From Leptodontidium sp. MPI-SDFR-AT-0119 (taxonomy: Eukaryota; Ascomycota; Leotiomycetes; Helotiales; Leptodontidiaceae), in NCBI GenBank assembly GCA_020726505.1, contig JAHLEZ010000009.1:1612001-1676000 (forward strand): a DNA stretch of 64,000 bases, read 5' to 3'. The notes beneath the pieces were generated by a model, which saw only the letters and a list, made by a program, of their open reading frames with translations, made no database searches and was not told where the DNA came from. Position numbers and translations under genes: made by a program. This document shows, piece after piece, positions 38,701 through 52,317 of this stretch; positions within the stretch are counted from its first letter, which is position 1; each line of letters begins with the position of its first letter.

Positions 38701-41700
38701 CATTTTGGATCATCTCTCCTCCCTTGACCCTGCACATCAGATCGATGTTAAAAAGCTTCCAATGGTGCTCGTATCCAGGTTGGATGGTAAACCCACATCG
38801 AAGTTCTCGATAGCATCAAACCTGATCGATCGTTCAAAACTAGATTTGGCTCGACTTTGTTTCGATAATGAGGAAGTGGTTCCAAACCACCACTTCTTTC
38901 AGAATTGTAAAATTCAGTTAGACTTTTGTGGGCTGAAATGCTCTCTGGATGAAGACTTCGTGGAGAATCGAGCAAGATGCTACGGCAGTGGACAATACCC
39001 TCCCCTGGAAGTTCGGAGCCGTGCAGAGATGCTGTTGACCGAGAAATGTACTTGGACATCGCCTGTAACGAAGTGGAAAATGTCGAGTCTACGTTCTCTG
39101 CCCTGGTTGCCGACATGTGATGTGCATGGAAATTTCGCTTTGAAAAGTGCGAAAGACTGCCGTAGTCATGATGACGGATTACTCTGCAGTTCTCAACTCC
39201 CCATAGTCACTGTTGCTACAACTCAAGAATGGGAGGAACGACTTGGCTGGATCACAGTACTACCAAATTACATTCTCCTTGCACAGATCAAGTTTGGAAT
39301 CGAGACAAAGGATCAAAAAATCGTCAGCGCTGTTCTGACTTACATCGCCCGAAATGATCTACTAAAGAGCCTCAGAGCGGAATTGAAGAAGGTGCATTGT
39401 GTCTTTGCCGGGGATGATCTCTTTCTCCTGCCGTCATGTGCTTTTCATCCGGATCGTTCGAACCGTACCAACCTTGAGCGCTTGCAGCCATATATTGGGG
39501 TTGTCGAGAACAAGTTTTGGGAGAAGCATGAAAGATTGCTTCTGGACATTGGTGTTCGGGAGCATCCAGTATCCTCTAATTTACTCGATATTCAGGCAAT
39601 TTTGGGGGAAAAACCAAGAATCGGTGGGTCTGATGTTCGAGTTGCTATTGAGGTCCTCAATCTCGTCAGCCATGACAAAAGCGTTCCGCTTGAAAGCCTG
39701 AAGGTTATTACCGAGGATTACAAACTTGTTCCTCTCGCGGAAGTAATTTACGATGACCTTGGTACCCCTAGAACTGGGGAGGAGGGGAATTTCGCCCATC
39801 CCGACATCCCACGGCAAACTCTTCACGCACTTCATGTGGATGGTCGGAGGCAAGCACACCTTAATCGAATGTTCGACTTCTCAAATGCAAGTCGATTCCA
39901 CCAGGCAGAAGATCCTAAGATCAGGATCAATGACACCTTGGAACGCTATCCTGTAGAAACAACATTTCGGGAATATCTTGCAAATGCAGATGATGCGAAA
40001 GCCTCTGAAGTCAACTGGCTTTTGGATGATACGCAATATCGTGGCCGGAACCTTATCGCTCCATCGATGAAGCATTTTCAAGGGCCGGCATTATTAGTCC
40101 ACAACAATTCAGGTAACACCAAGTATAACGTCATTGTTTCATTTAACGAGTGACTGACAAAGCTTAGTGTTCACTGATGCCGATTTCGAAGGATTCCAGA
40201 AGCTAGGAGAAGGGAGTAAATTTCATGATCCTAAAGCCATTGGTCAGTTTGGACGTGGGTCACAAACCATGTATCATTGGACAGATGTTCCCATGATACT
40301 GTCGGCGAATCGCTTGATTATCTTAGAGTAAGTAGAACTGTCTTAAGACGCTTCACAATACTCATATATCGTCCCAGTCCACACGGCCAATACATCTGTA
40401 GCAGACCTACGGCAGATCCCGTGTTTGGCATTTCACTTGATCTTAAAACCTTCAAGAACGTCTGTGAGGACCAGTTTGCACCATTCCACGGGCTGTGGAA
40501 ATACACTAAAAACCTCGACTACTACCATGGAACCATCTTTCGCTTCCCGCTTCGAATGTCACCAGATTCGTCAAGCATCAGTAAAGGCAGGAAGCACCTG
40601 GAACCCAAAGAGGCTCGTAGGTTGATGGAGAGCTACTTCGATGAAGCACGAATCTCATTGCTCTTCTTGAGAAATGTTACGTCCCTTAATTTCAAGATTC
40701 GTGGACAATCAAGTGCGTGGTCTGTAACTCGCAAGCCGAGTTCAGGAGATGGCAGATCATTTGCTAAACCCGTCGATTTCTCGATTCGTAAGAGCTCAGC
40801 CGACATGACACATGTTACTGGAACCGATCGATGGATAGTAGCTATCAAGCAATATATTTCCAAGGACAATTTGATTCCCCCAACGTCGAGGAAGGCGAGG
40901 AAAAACACTGAATGTGGATTAGCAGCATTGATGTGCTCCGATGGAGATTACGAAAGTGATTCGCCACAGTTTTCCAAACTCCGCGAGTCCAGAATGTTTA
41001 CTACGACCCCGTTGCCACTTGAATCCGATCTTCCAGTTCATGTCCATGCAAGCTTTGATATCTCTGGTGATCGACAGGCCATTGCATTTGATGATCGCGA
41101 AACACAGTTCCACGACACCAAATTCAACCGTTACCTCCTTCAAGAGATTTTGCCCGAGGTCTATCTGAACTTCCTGGAGTCTATTGGCACTTCATTCGGA
41201 CGACAAATTTTCCGATTCTGGCCAACAAGAGCACGAGGCTGTGCTGAACTCCTTTGTGAGGCATTCTGGAAAGAGATTCCCAACAGCACCCGTAGACTTT
41301 TCCCGCGACAACTTACCGTCAAGGAGCGCCTTGACCGCCAGGACCCGGAATTTCTGGACATGAGTAAAGCAGTGTTTGATTTTCTTCCTGCAGCTCAGTC
41401 AGATAAGCTTGCACCACTTCTCATGTCCCTTGAAGTCAACCTGGTCGGAGAGGTTCCCTCAACCATTAAAAATCGCCTGCAACTGTTCCCCAATATTGAA
41501 TGTGTTTCTATGCGAATGCTTCGGGAGCTCTTCAAGTCGGAGGGAGCTGGCAAATGTATGCAAGCCACGATGGCACAAGACGGCGATGTCTGGAGCGCAT
41601 TGGCCTCTGTTATCTTTGTGGAAAGTGAACATCACCTTCTACAGGGTTGTCGAGTCGTTCCCCTGGCAGATGGTACTTTGGGAACTCTGAAATTCACGGG

Positions 41701-43027
41701 TTCCGCTACACAGCAGGAGATTACAGATTGTTTCTTTTTGGCTGATGAGCAAGAGCTTAAACTTTTCAAATTCGCATCGATGATTCTTGTGCGGGAGTCA
41801 AGCATCGGAACTGAAATTGCAAGTTTTCTGAGAAGCCACAAATTCAATGTGATTCGGTTGACATCCAAGGGTGTGAAGAGGTTGTTGACGATGAAGCCAG
41901 TGGTTTCCTCCCGAACCGATGAAGAGGATGAGTGGCTCGCGGATTTCTGGAAGTATTGGGGCTCGAAATTTGGCAAGTCTGAACGACATGTCTTCGAAGA
42001 TACCGACTTCAAGATTTTTCGAGCAGTTCGGGATGGTGTTGTCGTGTACGCCTCGCCGTCGGAACTTGATTCGTTGCCAGCAGTGGTGGGGCCTGCCTCG
42101 AGTTCACAACAGATACTCTGCAAGGCGATACCTGGCCTCTATCAGTTTGATCGCACTTTCATGCCAAATTTGTACTCGGATTTTGATTCTACGTTGTCCT
42201 CCACCAAGTTCTTACTACGCTTCTTTCGAGCGTTGAAAATTCTGGCTAGTGAGGTGGGAGATGATCAGGCACGGTTTGCAATGAAGAACTTAAATGATGC
42301 CAATTTACAGGTCGGTTTCACACCCACATTCTCATCGCATTTCCTTTTATCCTACGCACTAACTTGAAACTTAAAGTTACTTCGAACACTGATCCTGGAG
42401 AACATGTCACCAGCATTTTCGATTAGCGACCCAAAACGATACTCATCTTTCCATGATACGCTTATATCTCTGCCTCTTTGGCCGTCGTCTATCGGATATC
42501 CTGTGAAGAAGCTCCTTGCCGCACGCGAAGCAATCATGACCGATAGCCCTCAGTGCTTAGTTCCTTGGATGAAAGATTTTGACAAGTTCATTGATCCTGA
42601 ATTTTTAAAACAGAATCGCAATCAACGATGTCTGAAGGACCTGAAAGTCCATACCATGAACCTGGAAGATCTCTTGTGCGGAGATGGCTACGTGTTTCCG
42701 ATACCACAACCTTTGGATCCTGCTCGACAGGAGCGTTTGTGTCGATTGATTTCTGATCTGGCTCTGCACCAAAGTCACAGGGACTGGACTTTGAAAGTCA
42801 GAACAACCTTGCAGCAAGTCGGCCTTGCTCTTGATGGACAATTTTCTTTGAAGAAAGCTAGCGAGCTTTATGACCACACCGATCCCATCTTTTTGGCAGC
42901 CTTCAGACACGAGAAAAGGCTCAGAATGTTACACGAAAGTGTCAGAGAACATTCTAACTTCTGGGGAAAATTAGTTCTCCGTCGCCGAAATGGTTCAAGT
43001 GGCTGTTATAGGAGCGAAGATTATATC

Positions 43028-43043
43028 CAATGCCTTCAGTCCT
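43028..43043. repeat. Target-site duplication, left of LINE
   Basis: CAATGCCTTCAGTCCT is repeated perfectly at 48980-48995. The first copy is followed by LINE DNA and the second by the continuing gene frame. Sixteen bases is normal for target-primed reverse transcription. Confidence 0.93.
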
Positions 43044-46000
43044 GCAATTATATGACAACATCACTTTTTGCGGAGAATTTTTTCTTCGAAATTCGTCAAA
43101 TTAGTTAACCTAAACCATTGACCGACGCTCACAGAGCCAATCGCAACTCTCCCCAGTTGTCCAAGACAACTAGTGGTTGAGTTAGTAAATACTTAACTCA
43201 CGTGAAAATCTTGTAAACCACCCCTGAAGCCACCACACCTCCCTAAATATATATACGACTAATCACAAATAGCAACTAGATCTCTAGAGACCTATTAAGG
43301 CCTCCCATAACATATTAGACTCAATAGACACACAAACTGACCTCCCGGACGGAACCTAAGTAATATTAGGAAGCTCCATCCCTAACACCCTAATACACAG
43401 CAACGGAGGCCTCCTACCTAACTCAGACGACCTAGCCCCTTCTAGCCTTACCTTAAGTAGACAGCAGAGAACTATTCAACCACAATTCAACCCTAACAGC
43501 TTCGGCAGAGGAGATCTAAACCTAAGCCCCTTTATAGGGGGAGTATCCACACTAAATCTAGATTTTGCCTCCGCTCACCGCCCCCCAATATAGCCTACTA
43601 AGAGACTAAACGACACTCAATTCAACCCACGTAGTACTAAATACACTAAGAACGTAGTACTAAGAATAATAAACGAAGCTCTGTTACAAGCTAGACAACT
43701 GTTATGCTAGGCCCTAAGAAGAGAAGAGAACGAAGATAGTAAAACTAGCATTATATACCTAATCTCCTAATTTTAAGAACATATAGACGGAAACCTAGTA
43801 CAATTAGCGGCAAAACACATTATTAACACTGCTAACTACTTAGGGAACACGGCTCTGAAACTTACGAAGGCTAAAAGCGCTGAAAAACCGATAGCCTAGC
43901 AAAATCCCCCGCGAAACACCCCTCCAAACGGCCCCCAAAATGGCCCTAGCCTAATGTCCTCTATGTTTAGTCCCGAATCACGTAGAACTACTATACACTT
44001 ACAAAGAATACTAAAACCTACTCCACAACAAGCCGCAGAGAAGAGAAGAGAAGCTAAAAGGGAGAAACGACTGATTCTGACTAAAACTACACTTAAAGGC
44101 TTCAATGAAATCGACTCCCTCGACTTACGTAATAAAATCAACTAAGAAATCAAAGCCAGGACTTATTTAGGACCCGTAGTTAGTATAGTCACTAGGTCTC
44201 TTTAAAAGAATCTAATTATTATAACTACAGACGACTTCAAAGTAGAAACCCTCTTAGCCCACGAAGACCTCTTAAGACAACTCATCACATACTAAATCGC
44301 AAAGGTAAACACTTAATACTATAGAGTAGTCGCCTATAGTATTTTACTAAGAGTATTTAACACTAATAGAGGTATAGCAGTTATTAAAGACGAGATCTTA
44401 ACCTTTAATAAAGGATTAGACCTAGAACTTATTAGAGAACTACACTAGCTTACGTCCCGAGAAAAACGAATAGACCCTAATCAACTCCACGGCTCAATTA
44501 TAATCTCCTTTCGGAAGGAAGAGGACGCCAAGAAAGCAATCTGAAACAGGCTCTAAATAGCTAGAATAAGCGCTAAGGTAAAAAAACTCTATTCTACCTC
44601 CCCTCTTATATAATATATAAACTACTAGGGATTCAGCCACTTACAATAATACTACAAAAGAACCCTAACATGTAGAATATATGTAAAGGAACATATAACC
44701 TAGTAGTATTACTATCTAACCTACTAGTCCGCTAGAAAGCTATACTAATACACTACATTTAAATACGCCAACTACGGAGGTAGCTATTTAGCGGACAATA
44801 AGAGATACGAACTTTCCCCCTCTCACACTACAGAGAAAGTATAATAGATACTACTGTCAAGATTATATCTATTAACTGTAACACTAATAACAAACTTATA
44901 AAGAACGCGCTATAAATAACTATAGAGTATAAAGTAAACATAATCTTAATTTAAGAGCCATAGTTCGGCGGAGAGAGAGTCAGAAACGAATAGACGAACC
45001 TTAGCTTTACTAGCCACCTAGGCTACACGCAAATCCTCCTAAACTACGATACTAACTACCGCCTAAGAACGTTAATATACGTCTTTAAAACGTTCTCTCC
45101 TTCTATTAACTTTACTACTAATTCGCCTACGGACATAGATATTTAAGTATTAGACGTGACAGAAGGCTCTAACAAACTCCAAATCATTAATATATATAAC
45201 TAAAGAGACTAAGGAGAATCAAATTAACGCACCTTTTAGAGATGCCTTAAGAATTGCTAATTACACTTACATATAATTTTAGCGGGAGACTTTAACACAC
45301 ACTACTTATAGTAGAATCCACTCATCGGAAACCCTAATAAAGAAGCCGAAGACCTCGTGGAATAGTTAGAAGGGAACAACCTAAGCTTATTAAATAAGCC
45401 TAAGAGAATCACCTTTATTAGAGATAACGTCACTCCTTCGGTATTAAACTTAGCCTTCTCTTCTCTATTAGTTTCTGAGAGATGCGATAACTTTAAACTC
45501 AACGTAGAGCTTGCCTTTAATTATATTAGTCTCTAAATTAATATCGCTGCCAAGGACGACGACATAATAAGAAACCCTGCCTTATAAGCTAAGTATAACA
45601 TTAAAAAGGCAGATTAGGAGCTCTTTCAGAAAGAACTTATATATATTATAACTCAAATAAGAGACCTTTATAACCTAGATTTCGGCCTATACCTTATTAA
45701 AATCAACAACGCTCGGTCAATTGTTAGAGAGGACAATACCACACTCACGGAGCTCTTAGACAGTACAGCAGAGGCATTAACCGACGCTATAAGTAAAGCC
45801 GCCAAAATCGCTATCCCCTTAATTAAGCCAAGCGCTTATATAAAAGCGTAGTAGACGCTAAAGCTCACTGAACTCCGTAAAGACATGTCAGTAAAACACA
45901 AATACGTGACAGTAGAAGACTACTCTACCACAGCCGTATAGTACTTAGCTAGAAACATATATTTCACGGCAGTCAAGTAAGCCAAAACAGACTATTAGAA

Positions 46001-48979
46001 CTAATTTCTAGAAAAGGAAGACCCCTACTCTATCTTTATAGCTATAAAATACACTAAGGGAAACCTTATACGCCGTATCTCACACATTAAAAACAGACAA
46101 AATCAACTATAAACTACATTTTAAGGCAAATGCGACGCCTTTAAGTAAGCCCTGTTTCCTCTACCGCCGAACGCAGAAGAACCGGAATAGGAGAACTACA
46201 CAGGAAACGACACGAGATAGGAATAGCCAAGACTTACTATAGAAGAGCTCAAGACTGTATGTTTAGCTAAAGTCAAATCCAAATCACCAGGACCGGACGG
46301 CATTACCCAGGATATTATCACATACGCCTACGAAGCTATCCTAGACACAATTTACAACGTATACTCTGTCCTTATTAACCTCGGATACTACCTAAAGAGT
46401 TAAAAACAAGTTACTAGAGTTATCTTCTAGAAGCTAAATAAAGAGGACTACGCAATTCCTAAATTATATCGAATTATAACGCTACTCAACTGTCTTAGAA
46501 AAGTAGCCGAACGAATCATAGCGTATAGACTAAGTTATTAGGCAGAAATAACGAACCTCTTACACAAGTCTTAAATAAGTAGAAGACTTAAAAAATCAGC
46601 AATCGACGCTACTCTCTTGTTAACTAATGAGGTCGAACGAAACAAAAAGACAAGTTAGAAGTCGTTTACTCTCTTTATAAACGTAAAGGGGGCATACGAC
46701 TACGTAGTAAGACATAGATTATACCGCATCTTATAAGAGTTAGACTTCCCTCTCTATATAATCGCCTAGATTACATCTTTCCTAATCGATAGACAACTAA
46801 GACTAGCCTTTGACGGACAAATCTAAAGCTTCGCGGCTATTAAATTAGGGGTCCCGCAAGGAAGCCCTATTTCTTTAATCCTATTTCTAATTTATATCAG
46901 AGACTTATTTAAGTCCACAGGCGTCACATAGATCTCGTACGTAGACGACGTCTCGATCACTATAGCCTCTCTATTAATTAAAAAGAACGTTAAGTGACTA
47001 GAACAAGAAGTAAGGAAGATCTTCTAACTTACTAAACACAACTAAATCGTATTCGACCTCGTAAAAACAGAGCTCATACACTAGAATACATCACATGACG
47101 CCCTCTTAGCCTCTATTAAGCTCCTAAACAACGAGACAATTATACTTAAAAGCTCTATTAAATAGCTAGGTATATACTTCGACCCGTCGCTCTCCTTTAA
47201 ATACTACGTAGTAACAAAAGTAATAAAAGGTAGAGGAATATTCCACAGGATGGCTAGACTAGCCAATATAGGCAGAGGCCTAACTCTATTCGCTCTGAGA
47301 CAACTATATATAATATGCGTTACGAGTATTATAGATTACAAATCCGTGATCTAGTGGAGAGGTCAACAACAATTTATTAAGCTTTTATAAAGCCTACAGA
47401 ACATAGCGATTAGGAAGATCCTAGGAGTGTTTCGTATAGTACTAATACTACTAATAAAAGTAGAATTAGCTACTCCTCCTCCTAAAATCCGCTTAAACTA
47501 TAGTAATAGAATGTACGCCTTTTATATACTCAAACTGTCACTTGACTACCTAATTAATAAAGTTACGTAATCTATTATAGTGCCGGCAGAGCCCCCTCCT
47601 AGAAAGAAAACAAAAGCGCCCTTATAACTTAAGTGTATCTATGATTTTATATAGTACTTATATAACGATAACTCTTTGAAAAAACTCTCCTACTATCATT
47701 TCCCTCTATAGAAGCGGTAAACCTACTTTAACGTAAAGATTAGTAAGCTCCTAAAGGAAGAAGAGGCCAAAGAACATAAGGAACGGACCCTAAATAACCC
47801 CGCAAACGATATATTTGTATATATAGACGCTTTATAGACTGCCGAGAGAATAACTACTAGAATAAGTGTAGGACTAGTAGTACTTATACCTCCTTCTACA
47901 CTTATTTAATACTAAAAAACCCATAACCTCGGCAAAGATTAATTAGTCTACAACAGAAAGCTCGAAGGTGTCACGTAAGCCGTTAAGTACACAAATAAAA
48001 CTGCTAAACTAGGCCTCACTTTTAATATATACTCAGATAATTAAGCCGGCCTCTAGAGGCTCAAAACACCGTCCGACAACCCCGGCTAGAGCTATTAAAT
48101 TAGAGCTATTAACGTAGCAAAATAAGTAACAGTAAAAGGCGCAAAAATTAACCTGAAATAGGTCCTAGGCTATATAGACATCAACGGTAACGACAAAGCT
48201 GACGAACTAGTAAAGCTAGCCACCTCCTAACACTTAAGCTTATACGACACGAGCTTCGCTATACTAGGGATAAAAATCAAAGGCATAAGATTAACGGAAT
48301 GGAAGTAAGCCATAACTACAGACCGCAGAAATAGCCTTTTATATAACAACTCACACTCTTACTGCAAGATCTTCCTATAGAGCATATCAAGCAAGCTCAG
48401 AATAACCCCCGGTACTCCGCGAGAGATTGCTAGCGCCTTCTACTAGCTCAAAATCGGCCACGGCTACATCAAATCATACCTCTACAAGCTCGGCCATGCG
48501 TCTAACGACAGGTGTAGATGCGGCGCGAAAGAGACCGTTAAACACTTACTACTCAGCTGCCCAGAAACGGGTCTAGCCAGGAAGTACGTGAGAGATACCT
48601 TATAACTTAAAACGCCCCTCTCTTAACGAATTCTCATATATACAACGAAAGGAATCGCTGCCACGGTTGAATTCCTAAAGACCACGAAGGTAGCCACGAG
48701 AGCGTGGCACTTAGGGAGGGGGGAAGAAGTAGAGGAGGGGGAGGAGGAGGATAGCGACTAGTCACATGACTAGAGACTGTTAAAACACCTTTCTTTTGTA
48801 CAAATAGGGCAAGACCCTCACTAGCGCTTAGAACACATCAGATAGAACCCCTAACCCTGTATCACAGCTTTCTTTTGTACTAGAATCAGCTCAAACAGCT
48901 AGGGAGAAATCCCTGCTATGCTGCATAGTCATAGACTCACATAGTATGTTAAAAGGAATAATAATAATAATAATAATAA
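43044..48979 (+). mobile_element. Tad-like non-LTR retrotransposon (LINE), RIP-decayed
   Basis: The element is 5.9 kb, in the same orientation as the host gene, and ends in a TAA/AAT repeat tail. Frames are broken by many TAG and TAA codons, but domains can still be read. A gag-like ORF1 lies around 43,950-44,830. An endonuclease follows at about 44,860-45,500 (ISINCNTNN, later ILAGDFNTHY). Reverse transcriptase spans about 46,250-47,250 (SPGPDGITQDI, KGAYDYV, GVPQGSPIS, SYVDDVSIT). RNase H runs over about 47,810-48,230 (VYIDAL, GNDKADELVKLAT), with a terminal C-C-H-C motif CRCGAKETVKHLLLSC near 48,520-48,570. This order matches the fungal Tad clade. The plus strand is poor in TG and rich in CA and TA. 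No frame in 43,044-48,979 is a working gene. Confidence 0.92.
48954..48979. repeat. (AAT)n tail of LINE
   Basis: About seven AAT/TAA units lie directly before the 3' target duplication and mark the 3' end of the element. Confidence 0.85.
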
Positions 48980-48995
48980 CAATGCCTTCAGTCCT
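48980..48995. repeat. Target-site duplication, right of LINE
   Basis: The perfect second copy of CAATGCCTTCAGTCCT. From here the host frame reads CLQSLVSRLDTGASN, continuing DYIQCLQS from before the insertion. Confidence 0.93.
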
Positions 48996-50308
48996 TGGTA
49001 TCTAGATTGGACACTGGGGCTTCAAATTTAGATTCTCATCTTGCGGAGGATGAGAAAATTATTCTTGGTCCGTTGACAGACGACAGCCGTGCTTTTAGCA
49101 CTATTGATGCGCATGACTGGCAACAGATCTTCGACGCGAAGGTGTTTCGGGCAATCACCAACTTCAATGGGGAGTACGATCACCGGAGAGATGGGATGAG
49201 CGAGATGGCCTTTAGACAGCCGCTACTGAATCTTCGCGAGGTTATTTCCTATGGCCATGCTGCCATCTGTTGGAGCCAAACCCCTTTTACCATTCATGAA
49301 CCTACGAAGGAAGTTCTCCGCAAAGTACCTGGCAGAGGCCAACCAAAGATTGCAATGGTATGGCTTCATTTGAAACATCTTGCAAGCATGGCGCAACAAC
49401 TCAAACAACATCAAGTCATCGATTTCCTTAAAGATCTGACCCTAAGTTACGAGCATCTGCAAGAAAACCTGGACCCTGTTCTGGATAAAATTTCTTTCGC
49501 GAAGGAGCCAATCTGGCTCAATCTCAATTCTTTTGACGGCCGAACGGAGTTGCTGGAGGATGTTAGATACGAGTGGTGTACCAATGGGGAATTGTATTTG
49601 TCACTTGCTGCTGATTGCGGTGCGCTCAAGGCGGTCAAATCAGGCCTGTTGCAATTTGAGAGACTTCTGAAAAAAGTAGGCTGCGACTCCATCAAACAAC
49701 CTACCACTACACTCCCTCAAATTCAGGCCGATGACTCCCTTACGACTATATTGCTTCAGATGAAAATTGATCAAAGCTTTACGGATGTTGAATTTCAGAC
49801 GGAAGGAAAGGTCCTTCACGCTCATCGCATGGTTCTGGCCGCTAAGTCTAAGAAATGGGCAGCCGAGTTCAGTGGCCGATGGAATATGACACCTGTTATC
49901 AAGTATGACATACGTGCGGACGAAGATGACTTTCTCTCGTATCATACTCTTTCCAGCATGATCGCGTATGCGTATGAAGATGCTATTGACTGGACAATTA
50001 CAGATGTCTCGAAGGAGGATGATGAGCAAAAACGAGAAAGTAAACTCGCCATACTATTGGATCTTTGCAAAGGTGCCGATTATATGATGATGGAAAAGCT
50101 GAAGACCCAGGTCGATTGCAAGATTGTCTCTGGGGCACGATTATTCATCAACCTCGCGAATGTGGAGGATGTCGAGCAAAGAGCCAGCGATTCAGGTGCT
50201 GTGCTTGTTGAAAAGTACTGTGTGGACTTTATCGGGGCAAATCGCCAGGCTGTGCGGAAGGCAAATGTCGATGTAGGGGAGGCTAGAGAATGGTGGCAGA
50301 CTGATTGA

Positions 50309-52317
50309 GCATTCTGATGGTGTGGTATGATACTGCGCATTTAGTGTGGATTTCAAATCGAGAATGCACTAACGTTACCTTAACAATATATCTGATTGTG
50401 AATTCCTTTTTCTTCTTCGATATCATCTTTTCCTCGGCGCTGGATGTGGCTGCGGAATGTTGAGACTGCGCAGGTGATGTCGATTGCGTCAGGGTTTGGT
50501 CTTGCTTTCTTGGGAATAAGTTATGTCTTTTCGTTTGGTGAGAACCTGAACAAGACCTGTTTGTGAATAATTTAGAAGCCGTGCTGCGAGATGCGTGACT
50601 ATAGCCTTTGAGGGAAATCCTCTCCTTGTGTATCCTTAGGGCTGTGGGTTGCGATGGGAGTTATCAGAGGGATGATGATTATGATGATGATGATGTTCAT
50701 TTACGCCCAAGATAGGACGGAGCCCATAGGCAGCTATCGAAGATCCGCTAAGCCTACTCTAGCAGTGTCCAAACTCGGTTCAAAGCCCTCAAACAATAAT
50801 ACTCGCAGCAATCCCAAAACATTTCTAACCCCATTATGGCCAAGGCTCAGAGAGCTGGCATCGTCACATGTTTGGTAGTTAGTTATCAACGAGAGGATCG
50901 CGGGAGTACGCAGTACTCCGGACCGGTCGGTTTCAGCGATTGATGATGCAGTAGAAGTTGCGATGCCATTCACACAGGCTTGATCGACCTGTTCACTGGC
51001 GATACTGGAGAGTTCCTTGAGCAGGCATGCAGAGTATCCATTAGTAACGAGGACTTCTGTTATATATGTCCACGTTTGAAGAAGGGTTTGGAGTTGATTC
51101 TTGGGAGTATAATTTCTGGTGACATTATCTCCCATGGCGATGGACGGGACTCTGTTCGGTCATGCCAAGGCCAGCCGCCAAACCAGAGACCCGCTCACCC
51201 TGCAAGCTCGAAAGCCGAACGAGCTGATGCAGAGGTGCCGAGTTCTGATGTTACGTGATGTATATATAGACGTACTGACACATCCAGGACATCAAACCAA
51301 CCACTCCCGAAGACGTATATCTTTGGAGGTTTCTGTACCGCTAGAACTCTGGACGGTAGAAATCCAGCCAGGCATCCTCGTCGATACGTCTATCACCCAT
51401 CCTCACGCTGCCCGAGATCACGGCAGCTGAGATCCTTCTCCAGCTTTAAGGCTATAGAGAAGATTTTCAAGGAAAAGGGTGGATTGAGAGATGTTCAGAT
51501 AGGCCCGAGACAGACAAAACCAAGACAACATACATGGAAAGCTTCCGGGAGCAGAGGCACACACCAAGGAGAGTTGTGTGAAGGATGTAGAGCTGGACAT
51601 TGCAGCGAGGATAGCCAGATCGATGGGCTCCTCAATCAACTCTCGAACCTCTCGCTTGGAGAGGTATGAGGGATTGAGATGAAATCATTGAGGACTTGGA
51701 AATTGGATCTCGCATGGTACCAACAAATAGTACTACTGTTCACAGAACAAGCTTTAGGCTTTGATGACAACGATCTATCCTAGTCATCGTATGTTCCTCT
51801 TGGTGGTCATTGTGTGCAACGTGAACCTATGATTTTGGTAAGGCGACGGCAACAACCTGTCCACTTGAACAGGATGAGCGATGCAAAAGCCACTTCATGA
51901 TGGCCGCAGAGAGTCAACATGAGACTGGCATCTGAGCCCAACGATTACCATTGTGGCTAGAATTTAAGACCTAATTCGGATTCCGATCAGATCTTTTTCA
52001 CAGCGTATGGAGAATCCTTCCTCGTGCTCCCATGTCTTAGGCGAAAATCACCCAACTTACTACATATGGCTACACGGATATAACCACTTTAGCGAGGTCT
52101 CCAGTGCCCTCACAACCCACTGATGATTACTAAATACGAGAGCATGTTTAGATGAGAAGAGAAAGCCATGGAGATCCAAGGCCGGACATCTGGGCTGCGT
52201 CGATAGCCAAGAAAGCGAACAAGTAATTGATACGCACCAAAAGTTACACGGTAGCGCCGCCAATTAAAACCTAAACACCTAACAACAGAAGGGAAAATAG
52301 GCAAGGAGAGAAGGATG
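50309..52317. other. Gene-poor 2 kb with unassigned open frames
   Basis: Frames on both strands between 50,650 and 51,790 reach 100-133 codons (minus 51135-50734; plus 51119-51430 and 51484-51669), but none shows a domain I know. A possible short tail reading MKSLRTWKLDLAWYQQ at 51,679 looks coding-like. These may be remains of one decayed gene. A GATGAT microsatellite lies near 50,670-50,700. No product is claimed. Confidence 0.3.

Larger units (their letters stand above)
35738..50308 (+). pseudogene. Giant sacsin-like double GHKL-ATPase with C-terminal BTB domain, split by a LINE
   Basis: Nine exons join in phase: 35738-35890, 35940-36140, 36188-36597, 36657-36882, 36932-38388, 38437-40112, 40168-40327, 40378-42310, and 42377-50308. 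The last contains the LINE at 43044-48979. Without the LINE and one 16-bp duplicate the frame is continuous for 2,731 residues. Residues 25-240 are a sacsin-type N-terminal ATPase: ELLQNADDAGATEV, then TGRFGLGFNSVYNWTD and LDPH. Later VLPLPVKSNQPIHSHGLF matches the sacsin repeat. A second unit starts near residue 1305 (LANADDAKASEV, IGQFGRGSQTMYHWTD, LDPH) with a degenerate site. BTB/POZ lies near residues 2550-2660 (SFTDVEFQTEGKVLHAHRMV). Sacsin is a chaperone-like protein of intermediate filaments and mitochondria in animals; the fungal role is unknown. BTB suggests coupling to a Cullin-3 ligase. As it stands the LINE would cut off the last 440 residues. Confidence 0.88.

Noticed and set aside
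40318..42123. Minus-strand genes opposite the sacsin-like exons
   Set aside because: They mirror a long, domain-supported plus-strand frame and have no motifs of their own.
43896..44145. Small genes inside the LINE region
   Set aside because: Short open frames on both strands are chance survivors in a RIP-mutated element.
48995..50308. Separate BTB-domain gene starting after the LINE
   Set aside because: There is no ATG at the start of the frame, and the sequence is the direct in-frame continuation of the sacsin-like gene after the target duplication.
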